Of a stretch of 64,000 nt of DNA, positions 26,241 through 34,939 are shown piece after piece. The notes under the pieces are model-generated. The model saw only the letters and a list, made by a program, of their open reading frames with translations, ran no database searches and had not been told where the DNA came from. The position numbers and the translations under genes are program-made. Source of the stretch: Paenibacillus mellifer (GTDB lineage Bacteria; Bacillota; Bacilli; Paenibacillales; Paenibacillaceae); NCBI RefSeq assembly GCF_023195895.1, contig NZ_JALPRK010000008.1:124001-188000 (forward strand). The letters run 5' to 3'. Numbering within the stretch: position 1 is the stretch's first letter; every line of letters begins with the position of its first letter.

Positions 26241-28535
26241 ATGTTTGTGTTCCTTGCTAAGCGAAAAGAAAGATTCCTCAAACTGCTCGCCGCGCTATGC
26301 ATCGCTTCTCTTCTTCCGCTTCTCCCGATTGGCCCCCTCCCAATGGTCTCAGCTGCTTCCCTTGTAACGATTGATACCCCTGCCCACGGAGATGAAGTGG
26401 AGGTAGGAACGCTTACCGTTTCGGGTCAATATACGGAGGCGTACAACATCGTCCTGATCGTCAATGGCACGGATCAACTGCCGACCCGGACGGACGGCGA
26501 AAGCGGCGAAACCTCTGGCGTATGGAGTGCGGAGCTGGACACCAGCCGCTATGACGGCGAGATCACACTGCTTGCCAGAGGAACCCAAAGCACGACCCGA
26601 TACGGGGTATCGAGTCAACCGATTACGATCCGCGTGGATAACCCCCAGGTGTCGAAACCCGTCGTCTCCATTACGAATCCGCTGGATGGGGCATCGCTTA
26701 GAGGGAAGTCCACCCCGATTCACATTTCTGTAGACTCCAGAAATCGTATCCGCTTGGTAGAAGTTAGAATCAACGGCGGAGCATGGCAGAAAGCCGTTAA
26801 GTCTGGAAGGCTCTATAAATATAACTGGAATACCAAAGGCCTCGGCGACAAGACCTCCAGTCTGGAAGCCAGAGCGACCGATGAATTTGGGAATATGGGT
26901 CGCAGTATGACCGTCTATGCTTCCACGGGGGGAGGAACACACGAACCCGTCACGATCAAGAAGCAGGACCGCGCCATGTGGATCTGGGAGAAGGCAGCCT
27001 ATAATCTGTTCCTGAACCCCGGTTCCCGATCCGCGCTAAAAGCTTTGGCCGATGACACGACCACCTTTGATTCGGATCCAATCACAACCTTCTACATCGG
27101 CGTGTTCCCCTACGGCGGAGTCGATATACTCGAGGAATACCCCGACAAGGTACGAGATTTTGTGAGCTGGGCGCACAACAACGGCTACCAGGTTCAGGCC
27201 TGTATCGCGGGCGGGACAACACCGCCATACATGGGAGCTCTGGCCCCTTATCATGAATATGCCATCCAGGAAATTGAGAAGGTCATCAACTACAATATTG
27301 CAGCCGCTACGGGCGAACGATTCGATGGCGTCAACGTGGATATCGAACCGTATATCCTGCCTGAGTTCAACGCGGAGAAGCCTTCGGTTCAACTGCAATA
27401 CCTCGATGTGCTTCAGAAAATGATTGATCGCCGGAACGCCGCCGGCATTGACCTCCCCTTCGGACCGGCGATTCCTCGATGGTTCGACAGCAGCGAGGGC
27501 GCGAAGGAGATTACGTGGAACGGGCAAACCAAATGGTTATCCGAGCACGTTCAGGACCTCAGCGATTATATCTCAATCATGGATTATCGCGACGTTGCGG
27601 ATGGGGGAGTCGGAATCATCGCTCAAGCGCAAGGCGAACTGAGCTACGCCAATGCGATCGGCAAGCCGAATTCCGTTGTGATCGGCGTTGAAACACTCGA
27701 TATCGCAAGCAGCGGCGATCCGGAAACGATCACGTTCCGCGAAGAGGGGCGCACGTATATGGAAGCAGAGCTGGATAAAGTGTATGCGGCATTCCAATCC
27801 GATCCAGCCTTCGCCGGCATCGCCATGCATCATTACGACTCGATCCGCTGGCTGCCCTCCACCTGGGGCCCAGACGGCCATCTCTGGCGCGTCAATCCCG
27901 CAGATACGGAGCCGCCTTCCGCCCTTCCCGGTCCGCCGCTGGCCTCGGCTGCCGGTTTTCAGTCGGTGCAGCTAAGCTACGGGCGAGCCACGGACAACTC
28001 TGACATTGAGCATTATATGATCTATCGCGGCACGGAACCCGATTTTTCGCCGGATGACGTGCATTTGGCCGGGACCTCTAGAAACTTGACGTATATGGAC
28101 ACGGGATTACTCTCAAATACGACCTATTACTATAAGGTCGCAGTCATGGATATCAGCGGCAATATCGGGCCGGCGACCTCTCCGGGGGCATCCGCAACGA
28201 CGGCGACCTCCTCCACATCTATGAAACCGATGATCGTCGGAAATATGGAGGTCACCTTCAACGGAACACGCGCCGAAGTCCGCATGGAAATCATTGATCT
28301 TGAGACCGGCCAAGGCGTCCCAGCCGCTGTGTATGGGCGATTTACCCAGAGCGGAGGGCGTTACATTGAAATGACCACCGATGCGGGCGGCATCGCCAAC
28401 GGTTCGTCCGAAGCTTTAACCTACCCGTCCGGTGAAGTTGGCTTTTTGCCTCAGCGAATCGTGGCTCCCGGTTACTACTGGGCGTCGGCCTATGACCTGA
28501 ACCGGAACATCACCGCCGTCTGGCCGCAGCGTTAA
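26241..28535 (+). CDS. secreted GH18-like TIM-barrel protein with Ig-like and Fn3 domains
   Basis: 764 residues from the ATG at 26241, preceded by GAGGAGATTCTG. Signal peptide (ERFLKLLAALCIASLLPLLP, cut near VSAAS), then two Ig-like segments (residues about 40-140 and 145-230). A TIM-barrel follows, with FDGVNVDIEPYILPEF resembling the GH18 DGxxxDxE catalytic strand and LSDYISIMDYRD resembling the later GH18 SxMxYD strand. Then a fibronectin type III domain and a C-terminal all-beta domain. It is secreted with no visible wall anchor. A chitinase-like or related glycosidase role is inferred from motif shape only. Confidence 0.7.
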   Translation: MFVFLAKRKERFLKLLAALCIASLLPLLPIGPLPMVSAASLVTIDTPAHGDEVEVGTLTVSGQYTEAYNIVLIVNGTDQLPTRTDGESGETSGVWSAELDTSRYDGEITLLARGTQSTTRYGVSSQPITIRVDNPQVSKPVVSITNPLDGASLRGKSTPIHISVDSRNRIRLVEVRINGGAWQKAVKSGRLYKYNWNTKGLGDKTSSLEARATDEFGNMGRSMTVYASTGGGTHEPVTIKKQDRAMWIWEKAAYNLFLNPGSRSALKALADDTTTFDSDPITTFYIGVFPYGGVDILEEYPDKVRDFVSWAHNNGYQVQACIAGGTTPPYMGALAPYHEYAIQEIEKVINYNIAAATGERFDGVNVDIEPYILPEFNAEKPSVQLQYLDVLQKMIDRRNAAGIDLPFGPAIPRWFDSSEGAKEITWNGQTKWLSEHVQDLSDYISIMDYRDVADGGVGIIAQAQGELSYANAIGKPNSVVIGVETLDIASSGDPETITFREEGRTYMEAELDKVYAAFQSDPAFAGIAMHHYDSIRWLPSTWGPDGHLWRVNPADTEPPSALPGPPLASAAGFQSVQLSYGRATDNSDIEHYMIYRGTEPDFSPDDVHLAGTSRNLTYMDTGLLSNTTYYYKVAVMDISGNIGPATSPGASATTATSSTSMKPMIVGNMEVTFNGTRAEVRMEIIDLETGQGVPAAVYGRFTQSGGRYIEMTTDAGGIANGSSEALTYPSGEVGFLPQRIVAPGYYWASAYDLNRNITAVWPQR

Positions 28536-28548
28536 TCCCTGGCGTAGA

Positions 28549-29532
28549 CTAATACAACCGATACCGTTCGATGGCCCGGCGAAGAGAAGCGATCTCTTGC
28601 CGGACTAATTTGCAGCCGGTGAGATCATTCGCGGCTTCCTCCGGGATCACGCCGGACAATACAAGGCACCCAAGCATACGCAATATATATTGATCCATCG
28701 GGCGGATAAAGGTACTCTCGGCATAGCCGTCCACCCGAGCGGATAACGCCATGAACCTTGCATAATCTCCATCGGCATACGCCTGCATCAGATCATACTG
28801 AATGTTCGGGAACGCGGCGCCTAATCCGACCAAGGCGCTGCGAGCCCCGCGCATCAGCGAATACCCGAACATTCGGTCCTCCCCGGTAATCAGCAGTTGC
28901 TCCGGGAATTCTTCAGACATGAGCACGGACACGTCCTGCAGCGTCATCACGCTGTCGAGCGTCGCCATTTTGATCCCCACTGACATCTCAAGGGACAACA
29001 AGGCTCTTAACACTTCAACGGAGTAGGCGATTCCCCCGGCCTCGGCATATAAATAAAACAAAATGAGAGGTTTCCCCAATTGCCCTAACGCTTGATGATA
29101 ATCCACAATGGCTTGATCCCGTTCCGCTGCGGGGAGCTCTTGGAGAATCGAAGGCGGAAAAACAAGCAGGGCATCCGCTCCCCCCTGAACCGCATCGGCT
29201 GCCATGGCCAAGCTTTCCTGCTTCCATCGATCTATCTTGGCCGCGCCCAGAAAACGGAGGTCAGGGATCGCTCCAACGCCCGCTACCAACAGCTTGGATT
29301 CCCCAAGCGCCGCTCTCCACGTCTCTAGAACCGACATCCGTTCCGAACGGTCCATATGTAACCCCCGTCCTGTGTGAGCCCAAACGGCCACCCCTGCGAC
29401 GGATTGGGACGCAAGATACCGGGCATAAGCCTCCTGAGCCTGCAAGTGAATCCGTCCTTCGCGCGTTCGCGGCACCGGAACCGCCGGTACCAGTCCCCAT
29501 TGCAAGGTTTGTCTTACCCCGCTCTTGTTCAT
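28549..29532 (-). CDS. DapA/dihydrodipicolinate synthase family aldolase-like protein
   Basis: 327 residues from the ATG at 29532 (GGGAGGAACACG upstream), overlapping the DHOD-like gene by four bases. A class I aldolase TIM-barrel with the Schiff-base lysine in SVGIKMATLDS (about residue 190) and the tyrosine strand LILFYLYAEAGG. DapA-family enzymes outside lysine synthesis act on 2-keto-3-deoxy sugar acids, sialic acid or hydroxyproline derivatives. The operon context favours cleavage of a sugar-acid intermediate. It is the last gene of the 13-kb operon and runs into the convergent GH18-like gene with no clear terminator. Confidence 0.8.
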   Translation of the reverse strand: MNKSGVRQTLQWGLVPAVPVPRTREGRIHLQAQEAYARYLASQSVAGVAVWAHTGRGLHMDRSERMSVLETWRAALGESKLLVAGVGAIPDLRFLGAAKIDRWKQESLAMAADAVQGGADALLVFPPSILQELPAAERDQAIVDYHQALGQLGKPLILFYLYAEAGGIAYSVEVLRALLSLEMSVGIKMATLDSVMTLQDVSVLMSEEFPEQLLITGEDRMFGYSLMRGARSALVGLGAAFPNIQYDLMQAYADGDYARFMALSARVDGYAESTFIRPMDQYILRMLGCLVLSGVIPEEAANDLTGCKLVRQEIASLRRAIERYRLY

Positions 29533-30827
29533 TCGTGTTCCTCCCTCATGAAGAAATCGCGTCCCCGCTCCCGGTACCACGAGGTCACTTCGCGAAAAGA
29601 AGCGATCCCCTCCCGATGTCCGATTTCCCCAGTTTCTCTTAAGTGAAGCATCCAGGTGACCAATCCTGTTACCGGATGGAAATACAACTCATGCAAAGCC
29701 CGTTCCGTTTTGCTGCCAATGGTCATGCCATACGCGCTGGAGGGCAGTTGAAACAAGGTGTGCATCTGCAAGCTTTCGGCGCCGCGCAACGCGTATTCCA
29801 GCGCCATCTTACCGGAGTAAACATCCCCTGTCCCCGAAATGGCGGGAACAGGCACCGACAGCTCACCTTCCAACTCCAATCTGCGTAATCTGCAGAGCAA
29901 ACGCAGATTGCGCCGACTTAAATCGGGCCCGCCGTAGGCGACCCCGCCTTTTCCGGTATCCAGATGAGCACAGTCATAGAGCCGATTGGCATAAATGAGG
30001 TAATCCGGTCGAACCTCGCCTTCCTCGATCAATGTCGTCATCGTCCGCAGCTGAAAGTCATCATCAAATACCGTGTTCATCAGTTTGATGCCCAGCTGAA
30101 GTTCGCCCGGCGACAAGGTCGATTGGATCAACTTGGGCACCTCTCGATACCATCGCAGGATGGCCTCCTGCTGCTTCGCTCGATCCGATCCGGCCAGGGT
30201 CGGGCTAAAGTCTTTTTCCATTTGCAGCGGATCGCTTCCCGTGAATTGCCCCCAAACCTGAGCTAAACTTTGTGTTGTATGACGATATTCGTCCAGCGCA
30301 AAATCGTCGTCCCCCGCCGGCAAATGATATTTGCAGGAAGGCACAACAACGGTTCCCCACTCTCGCCCCAGGCGCAGTGAGGTTGCGAAGAAGCTCAGGT
30401 ATTCCGCGAACGAACCATGCCACCCCCGTCCATGCCAAGTGACGTTCCAACCGGTGTCCCCTGTCTCCTTTCCCACGATGGGCTCCACCTTCATCCGCGT
30501 GTCCTTGATGGCCCAAGCCTCCATCCCACGATGGCCTTGTCCGTTTTCTGCGATCACGGTCTTTAACACGACAAACCCCAGGCCGGCCTGCGCATCCGTA
30601 CGGACTTGGGCTTCATTCAACGACAACTGGCCGGCGGCTTTGCCAAACGGGTTCTTGATCGGAGTCAGTCCGTACCTTGATGAGACGTCGATGCCATATG
30701 CCTCCATCAAATAAGCCTCAACCCGATTAGGTAGACCGGTATCTCGGAACCGTTCATAGTCGCGGCGGATCCGAATCTCATCCGTTTGGCGGAGGCTGGG
30801 CACGGCAGGCAGTATCAGGCGGTCCAT
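29529..30827 (-). CDS. dihydroorotate dehydrogenase-like FMN TIM-barrel protein
   Basis: 432 residues from the ATG at 30827; an ATG at 30836 directly abuts AAAGGGG and is less likely. The N-terminal pattern PIKNPFGKAAGQLSLNEAQV then GLGFVVLKTVIAENG matches the NP..AAG / KT strands of the DHOD and dihydropyrimidine dehydrogenase (PreA) families. A late phosphate-binding pattern, PVPAISGTGDVYSGKMALEY then GAESLQMHTLF, is also in place. Pyrimidine enzymes are usually shorter or sit in pyr operons, and the surroundings here are sugar-acid catabolism. I therefore infer a different substrate. Family placement is from motif reading. Confidence 0.6.
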   Translation of the reverse strand: MDRLILPAVPSLRQTDEIRIRRDYERFRDTGLPNRVEAYLMEAYGIDVSSRYGLTPIKNPFGKAAGQLSLNEAQVRTDAQAGLGFVVLKTVIAENGQGHRGMEAWAIKDTRMKVEPIVGKETGDTGWNVTWHGRGWHGSFAEYLSFFATSLRLGREWGTVVVPSCKYHLPAGDDDFALDEYRHTTQSLAQVWGQFTGSDPLQMEKDFSPTLAGSDRAKQQEAILRWYREVPKLIQSTLSPGELQLGIKLMNTVFDDDFQLRTMTTLIEEGEVRPDYLIYANRLYDCAHLDTGKGGVAYGGPDLSRRNLRLLCRLRRLELEGELSVPVPAISGTGDVYSGKMALEYALRGAESLQMHTLFQLPSSAYGMTIGSKTERALHELYFHPVTGLVTWMLHLRETGEIGHREGIASFREVTSWYRERGRDFFMREEHE

Positions 30828-30918
30828 TTGCTTCATCCCCTTTGGAATAACACTATATCCTGATTTGTATGCCAGCCCTGCCCCCGTTTTGTCCTCCGAA
30901 ACACCTATTTTTATCTAG

Positions 30919-32241
30919 TCAAAAGAAACCGTCGATGTGCAGCGCGTAAATCTGTCTGGGGCGTCCGCGACCCACCGGCTGTTCCTCCCCCACGATGGTG
31001 GCTAACTCGTATTTCTCTAAGGCGGCCATGATTCGCCGGGCGCTGCGCAGGGTGATTCCGAATCCCTCGGCCAGCTGCGCCGCGGTTAAGGCCCTGGTGT
31101 CCAGCCTGCGGCATAAGGAGATCAACCTGTTCAACGTTCCGACGCTGAGGCCGGCTTTTTTGGCCATGGAGATCAGCTCCGGATCTTCGCTGCGTGCCGA
31201 ATATTTCAAGGTCAGCTCTGATCCCATTGGCCCGTAGACCTGCCCGTCCTGCATCATGAGAAAACAGTTGCCGCCCCCGCCCGCTTTGGCTTTAAGCAGC
31301 GCTTCCCGCGCTTTCCCTTCCGCTTCGTTCGCCGTTCGGCCTAGACCAATTCCGATGCTCGCCCTCCACTGCAGCCGCTCCATCACTTCCAGCAATAGCG
31401 GGGCTTGCTCGAATTTGCGAGTCACCTGTTCAATGATCCCCCGCGTCGTTATGAAGGAGACCTCGCCCGAATCCGTCCAATTGATCAATGACTGCGTCTC
31501 CTCCCCGAAATCGATCAGGATTTGCTGGAGGATAATCTTTTTGCGTTGGACCTCGTAGTCGGAAGCCGCCTCCTTCACAACCCGCTCGAAATGATCGATG
31601 TTCAGTATGCCGATGGCCATTTGCGTACTGGATAAACGCAGGCTCTTGCCTTCGAGAAGCGCTCGATTCAAGACATCCCGAATGGACGATTGCGTTGGCA
31701 CGACGCGAAAGGCGGGAACGCCCAGCTCAACGAGCTGCTGATACACCGAAGTGACGCAAGTGACGGTGGCCGCGACGAGCCCCTGGCTCCACAACTCGTA
31801 GTGAAAGGCGACCAGGTCTTCATGGCGCGTACCAGCGCTGTACGGTTTGACGTAGATTTGCCGGCGCACCAGGCCAAGCTCGTCTAACTGCTCCTCCAGT
31901 TCATGACGCAGGAGCACATCCACACTAATGCGGATTTCCCCATCCATCTCCAGCAACTGGGTACGATAAAAATCAAACAGCACCTTATACAACGTCGTCC
32001 CGGAATATTGCACATGCACCATCGGCAGGCCGGGTTCGCTATCGAGTGCGAGCTGATAAGGAATCGGACCCGTAAACAGCAAGATATCCGCCTGCTCCCG
32101 AACGCGGGCCACGACTTCGAGCGTATCCTGCTCATGCAGATAGGGATTCGGGATCATGGTGAGCTCCTGGAACACGCTGCCGACTTCCACCACCTTATCG
32201 ACCAAGTCGCTTGGACCAATTACCGCCACATTGAGGTTCAA
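30919..32241 (-). CDS. operon-encoded regulator with C-terminal winged helix
   Basis: 440 residues with no membrane segment. The N-terminal third (AVIGPSDLVDKVVEVGSVF, DILLFTGPIPYQLAL) looks like a PrpR_N or periplasmic-binding type ligand domain. The middle (RASIGIGLGRTANEAEGKAREAL) resembles a degenerate nucleotide-cyclase/GGDEF fold without an intact GGDEF motif. The C-terminus, about 370-435, is a helix-turn-helix (LTAAQLAEGFGITLRSARRI) with a wing (GRGRPRQIYAL). It overlaps the isomerase gene by four bases, so regulator and enzymes are made together. It probably senses a pathway intermediate and controls this operon. I do not recognise the full architecture. Confidence 0.6.
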   Translation of the reverse strand: MNLNVAVIGPSDLVDKVVEVGSVFQELTMIPNPYLHEQDTLEVVARVREQADILLFTGPIPYQLALDSEPGLPMVHVQYSGTTLYKVLFDFYRTQLLEMDGEIRISVDVLLRHELEEQLDELGLVRRQIYVKPYSAGTRHEDLVAFHYELWSQGLVAATVTCVTSVYQQLVELGVPAFRVVPTQSSIRDVLNRALLEGKSLRLSSTQMAIGILNIDHFERVVKEAASDYEVQRKKIILQQILIDFGEETQSLINWTDSGEVSFITTRGIIEQVTRKFEQAPLLLEVMERLQWRASIGIGLGRTANEAEGKAREALLKAKAGGGGNCFLMMQDGQVYGPMGSELTLKYSARSEDPELISMAKKAGLSVGTLNRLISLCRRLDTRALTAAQLAEGFGITLRSARRIMAALEKYELATIVGEEQPVGRGRPRQIYALHIDGFF

Positions 32242-33074
32242 GGACGATCGTCACCTCCGATGGACAATTCCCGGGTCACTTCGATGAGGGAGAGTTGCGT
32301 TAACTCCAGGACCCGATCGCCGAAATATTCAAACGAGAGAAATCCGTCATACTCAAGCTCCGCCAGCTTTCGCAGGATTGCGCGATGGTCGCTGTCTCCC
32401 TGCAGCACGGGAACGGGAACACTTTGGGCCCAGTCCTGGTGGTTCCATCGATAGTTCTTGAAATGAACGTGGGAAATCCGGCGATAAAACCGGTCTAGGA
32501 CGGGCAAGGGATCTTGATGATCGACGAAAAAATTAAACCCGTCATAGATCAACTCCAACTCCGGGCCGCCGCGATCCAGTAGCTTGGCAATGGTGTCTTC
32601 GGTGTCGGCCAACGTATCGTTGTGCATTTCGATGGCCAATCGAACGCCATGCTCTGCACAAGCTGCGGACGCAGCCGACAGACCGGATACGACGCTGTCC
32701 CATACAGAGGGGGTTGCTTCACGAGACGGCAGATGACCCGCGAATGTGCGTATCCTTGGGCAGCCCAGTTCCTTGGCCCAATGGGCAGCCCTCTTAACCT
32801 GCTGGAGATCTAGTTCCCAAGCTACCTCGCTTTTGGAAAAGGAGGCATACGTACTGATTGCCGGAACGCGTAGCCGGTGCTCCCATAAGTACCGCCCAAG
32901 CTCGTAAGTCGTACCGCCGTCATCCAGATACGATTCGATGTGGCCGTCCCAAAGCTCAACTCCATCAAGCTGTGACCGGTTTGCTGCCTCCAGCACCTCC
33001 TTAAGGATCATCCCTTTGAGTCCGGTGGAGCAGATACTAAACTTCATCCCGTGGCGGTTAGGCTCAGTCGACAA
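32238..33074 (-). CDS. xylose isomerase-like TIM-barrel sugar isomerase/epimerase
   Basis: 278 residues from a TTG at 33074, overlapping the dehydrogenase gene by 11 bases; an ATG at 33047 is the alternative (269 residues). The AP_endonuc_2 fold is shown by the metal-ligand strands GVRLAIEMHNDT, LELIYDGFNFFVD, ISHVHFKNYRW and FLSFEYFG. These supply the Glu, Asp, His and Glu positions of the family. Members isomerise or epimerise sugars and inositol derivatives, often paired with a Gfo/Idh enzyme as here. Cytoplasmic. Confidence 0.82.
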   Translation of the reverse strand: MSTEPNRHGMKFSICSTGLKGMILKEVLEAANRSQLDGVELWDGHIESYLDDGGTTYELGRYLWEHRLRVPAISTYASFSKSEVAWELDLQQVKRAAHWAKELGCPRIRTFAGHLPSREATPSVWDSVVSGLSAASAACAEHGVRLAIEMHNDTLADTEDTIAKLLDRGGPELELIYDGFNFFVDHQDPLPVLDRFYRRISHVHFKNYRWNHQDWAQSVPVPVLQGDSDHRAILRKLAELEYDGFLSFEYFGDRVLELTQLSLIEVTRELSIGGDDRP

Positions 33075-34056
33075 CCTGTTCCACCCCCATAGCCTGCGAA
33101 CGGTACACCGCCTCCAGCACGGTGATCACGGACTTGGCGTATTCGCCGGAACACTCCGGCTCCGAGTATTGTTCGATGGCATCCAGCAGGTCATGAAGCT
33201 GTGCGGCAAACGGAGATTCGGCGTATTGGGCGCCATCTCCGTCCACTGGCTCATACTCCCCGTTACGGCTGATCCATAGACCTTGGTGCGAAACCAGCCT
33301 GGCCATTCCGCCGGTAAAAATCAGCTCCGTTTCATCCTTCGCCACACCCGCATAACCGGATTGGACGATCACCGCGCAGATGCCGCCATCCGTTTCCGCC
33401 AACACCACACCGCTGCCTTCTACATTGCCGATCGGCGCTTCATAGCTGAGCATCGCCTTAACCTTGGTCACACGGGTTCCGGTTAACCACTGGACTTTAT
33501 CGATCGAATGGGCGCCCAAATTCATCAGGATGCCGCCTCCGGCTTTCTCCTTCTCAAGGAACCAACGCGGCCGCTCCTCCTCAAAATAGGCTTTGTGCCG
33601 GGTGTCGTGAATCGCCACCAGCTTGCCCAGCCTGCCGCTTTCGATCAACGCTTTCGCTAACCGGTTCGCCGGCAAATAATGCTGCGTATGCCCGACCAAC
33701 AAGGTTACGCCTGCTTCTCTTACCGCGGTTAGAATCGCCTCGCAAGACGCCGAACTGATCGCCATTGGCTTCTCCAGCAGCACATGGCAGCCCTTCGCTG
33801 CGCAGAACACGGCGCATTCCTCATGCAAATGATGCGGCAACGCGATGATGGCGATGTCCGGCTTTTCCTGAACGATCATCTCACGATAATCGTCGTATAA
33901 GTTCAAGCCATATTCTGTCGCCACCGCCCGCCCCTTGACCCCATCCGGTTCCGCTACCGCCACCGCGGTCAGCCGCTCCAGCCCTAACTGCCGAATCGCG
34001 TCCAAATGATTTCGCGAAATGCCGCCGGCCCCGATCAATGCTACCCGGTAACTCAT
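33064..34056 (-). CDS. Gfo/Idh/MocA family NAD-dependent dehydrogenase
   Basis: 330 residues after AAAGGAGGGAG. Rossmann loop VALIGAGGISRNHLDAI, then IAIIALPHHLHEE and the EKP motif in HVLLEKPMAISSAS. The substrate domain carries GGGILMNLGAHSIDKVQWL with the conserved His. It is co-transcribed with the isomerase (11-base overlap). In many sugar pathways such a pair carries out a redox-assisted epimerisation or oxidation. The substrate is unknown. Confidence 0.87.
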   Translation of the reverse strand: MSYRVALIGAGGISRNHLDAIRQLGLERLTAVAVAEPDGVKGRAVATEYGLNLYDDYREMIVQEKPDIAIIALPHHLHEECAVFCAAKGCHVLLEKPMAISSASCEAILTAVREAGVTLLVGHTQHYLPANRLAKALIESGRLGKLVAIHDTRHKAYFEEERPRWFLEKEKAGGGILMNLGAHSIDKVQWLTGTRVTKVKAMLSYEAPIGNVEGSGVVLAETDGGICAVIVQSGYAGVAKDETELIFTGGMARLVSHQGLWISRNGEYEPVDGDGAQYAESPFAAQLHDLLDAIEQYSEPECSGEYAKSVITVLEAVYRSQAMGVEQVVD

Positions 34057-34076
34057 AAACTCCCTCCTTTAGCGCC

Positions 34077-34106
34077 CTATTTGATGCCAGCGGAATTGCT
34101 GCCTTG
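34077..34106 (-). pseudogene. vestigial second copy of the permease C-terminus
   Basis: On the minus strand this reads QGSNSAGIK and a stop (TAG), the same nine residues that end the MalG-type permease gene 47 bases upstream, where the stop is TAA. The codons differ at synonymous positions (Q, A, K). Homology ends just before the Gln. This looks like the remnant of a diverged homologous permease gene left after recombination. It lies in the leader of the Gfo/Idh gene. Confidence 0.65.
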
Positions 34107-34123
34107 GCACAATCCCACCGCCT

Positions 34124-34939
34124 TTACTTGATGCCGGCGGAATTGCTGCCCTGCACGAAATATTTCTCCGCGAACAGGAACACGAGCAAGATCGGGATCA
34201 AGCTCATCAACGCGGCGGCCACCATATACTGCTCATTGCCTGACCATTGACCGGCCATGGACAAGATCCCAATCGGCAACGTAAAGTTCTCCTTCGAAGT
34301 CAAGAAGATGGCCGGGGACAAAATTTCGTTCCATTTCGTCATGAACGTGAATACCGCTAATGTTGCGAAGGTCGGCTTGCACATCGGCATAAAAATCCGC
34401 CAGTAAATCTGCATCGGATTGCAGCCATCCAACCGGGCCGATTCCTCATAATCCCGCGGGATGCCCAGAAAAGCCTGCCGCATCAGGAAAATGCCAAACG
34501 GCTGGGCCAGCCATTCGATGATCCAAAGCGGGGTCAGCGTGTCGAGCAAATGCAGCGACTTGAAGATCACAAATTGCGGAATGATGAGGACGACCGGCGG
34601 GATCATCATCGTCCCGAGGACGACGAGGAACAGCGTATTTTTCAAGGGAAATTTCAGCCTAGCAAATGCGAAGGCCACCATGGAGCAGGAGATGAGCGCG
34701 CCAATCACCGACAGCACGGTGATGATGACACTGTTCATCGTATATTGGCCAAAGGCTCCCAGCTTCCAGACTTCGGCGTAGTTACTCCACTGCACAGGAG
34801 ACGGAAACCACTCGGGTGGGAATTTGGTGTATTGGGCGTAGCTCTTCAAGGAATTAAACACCGTCGTGAGAAAAGGCAGCAGCATGATCAGCGAACTGAA
34901 AATGATGACCGTATAACCGGCGATTTTTTTCTTCCTCAT
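34124..34939 (-). CDS. sugar ABC transporter permease, MalG/UgpE type
   Basis: 271 residues from an ATG at 34939 that overlaps the stop of the partner permease (ATGA); the open frame begins at 34954. Six helices, the EAA loop DYEESARLDGCNPMQIYWRI near the middle, and the C-terminal AEKYFVQGSNSAGIK typical of CUT1 permeases. It works with the upstream permease and the SBP at 35945-37351, and an ATPase encoded elsewhere. Confidence 0.9.
   Translation of the reverse strand: MRKKKIAGYTVIIFSSLIMLLPFLTTVFNSLKSYAQYTKFPPEWFPSPVQWSNYAEVWKLGAFGQYTMNSVIITVLSVIGALISCSMVAFAFARLKFPLKNTLFLVVLGTMMIPPVVLIIPQFVIFKSLHLLDTLTPLWIIEWLAQPFGIFLMRQAFLGIPRDYEESARLDGCNPMQIYWRIFMPMCKPTFATLAVFTFMTKWNEILSPAIFLTSKENFTLPIGILSMAGQWSGNEQYMVAAALMSLIPILLVFLFAEKYFVQGSNSAGIK

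Noticed and set aside
30919..32241. Regulator as an active diguanylate cyclase
   Set aside because: The centre resembles a cyclase fold, but no GGDEF or equivalent signature motif is present.
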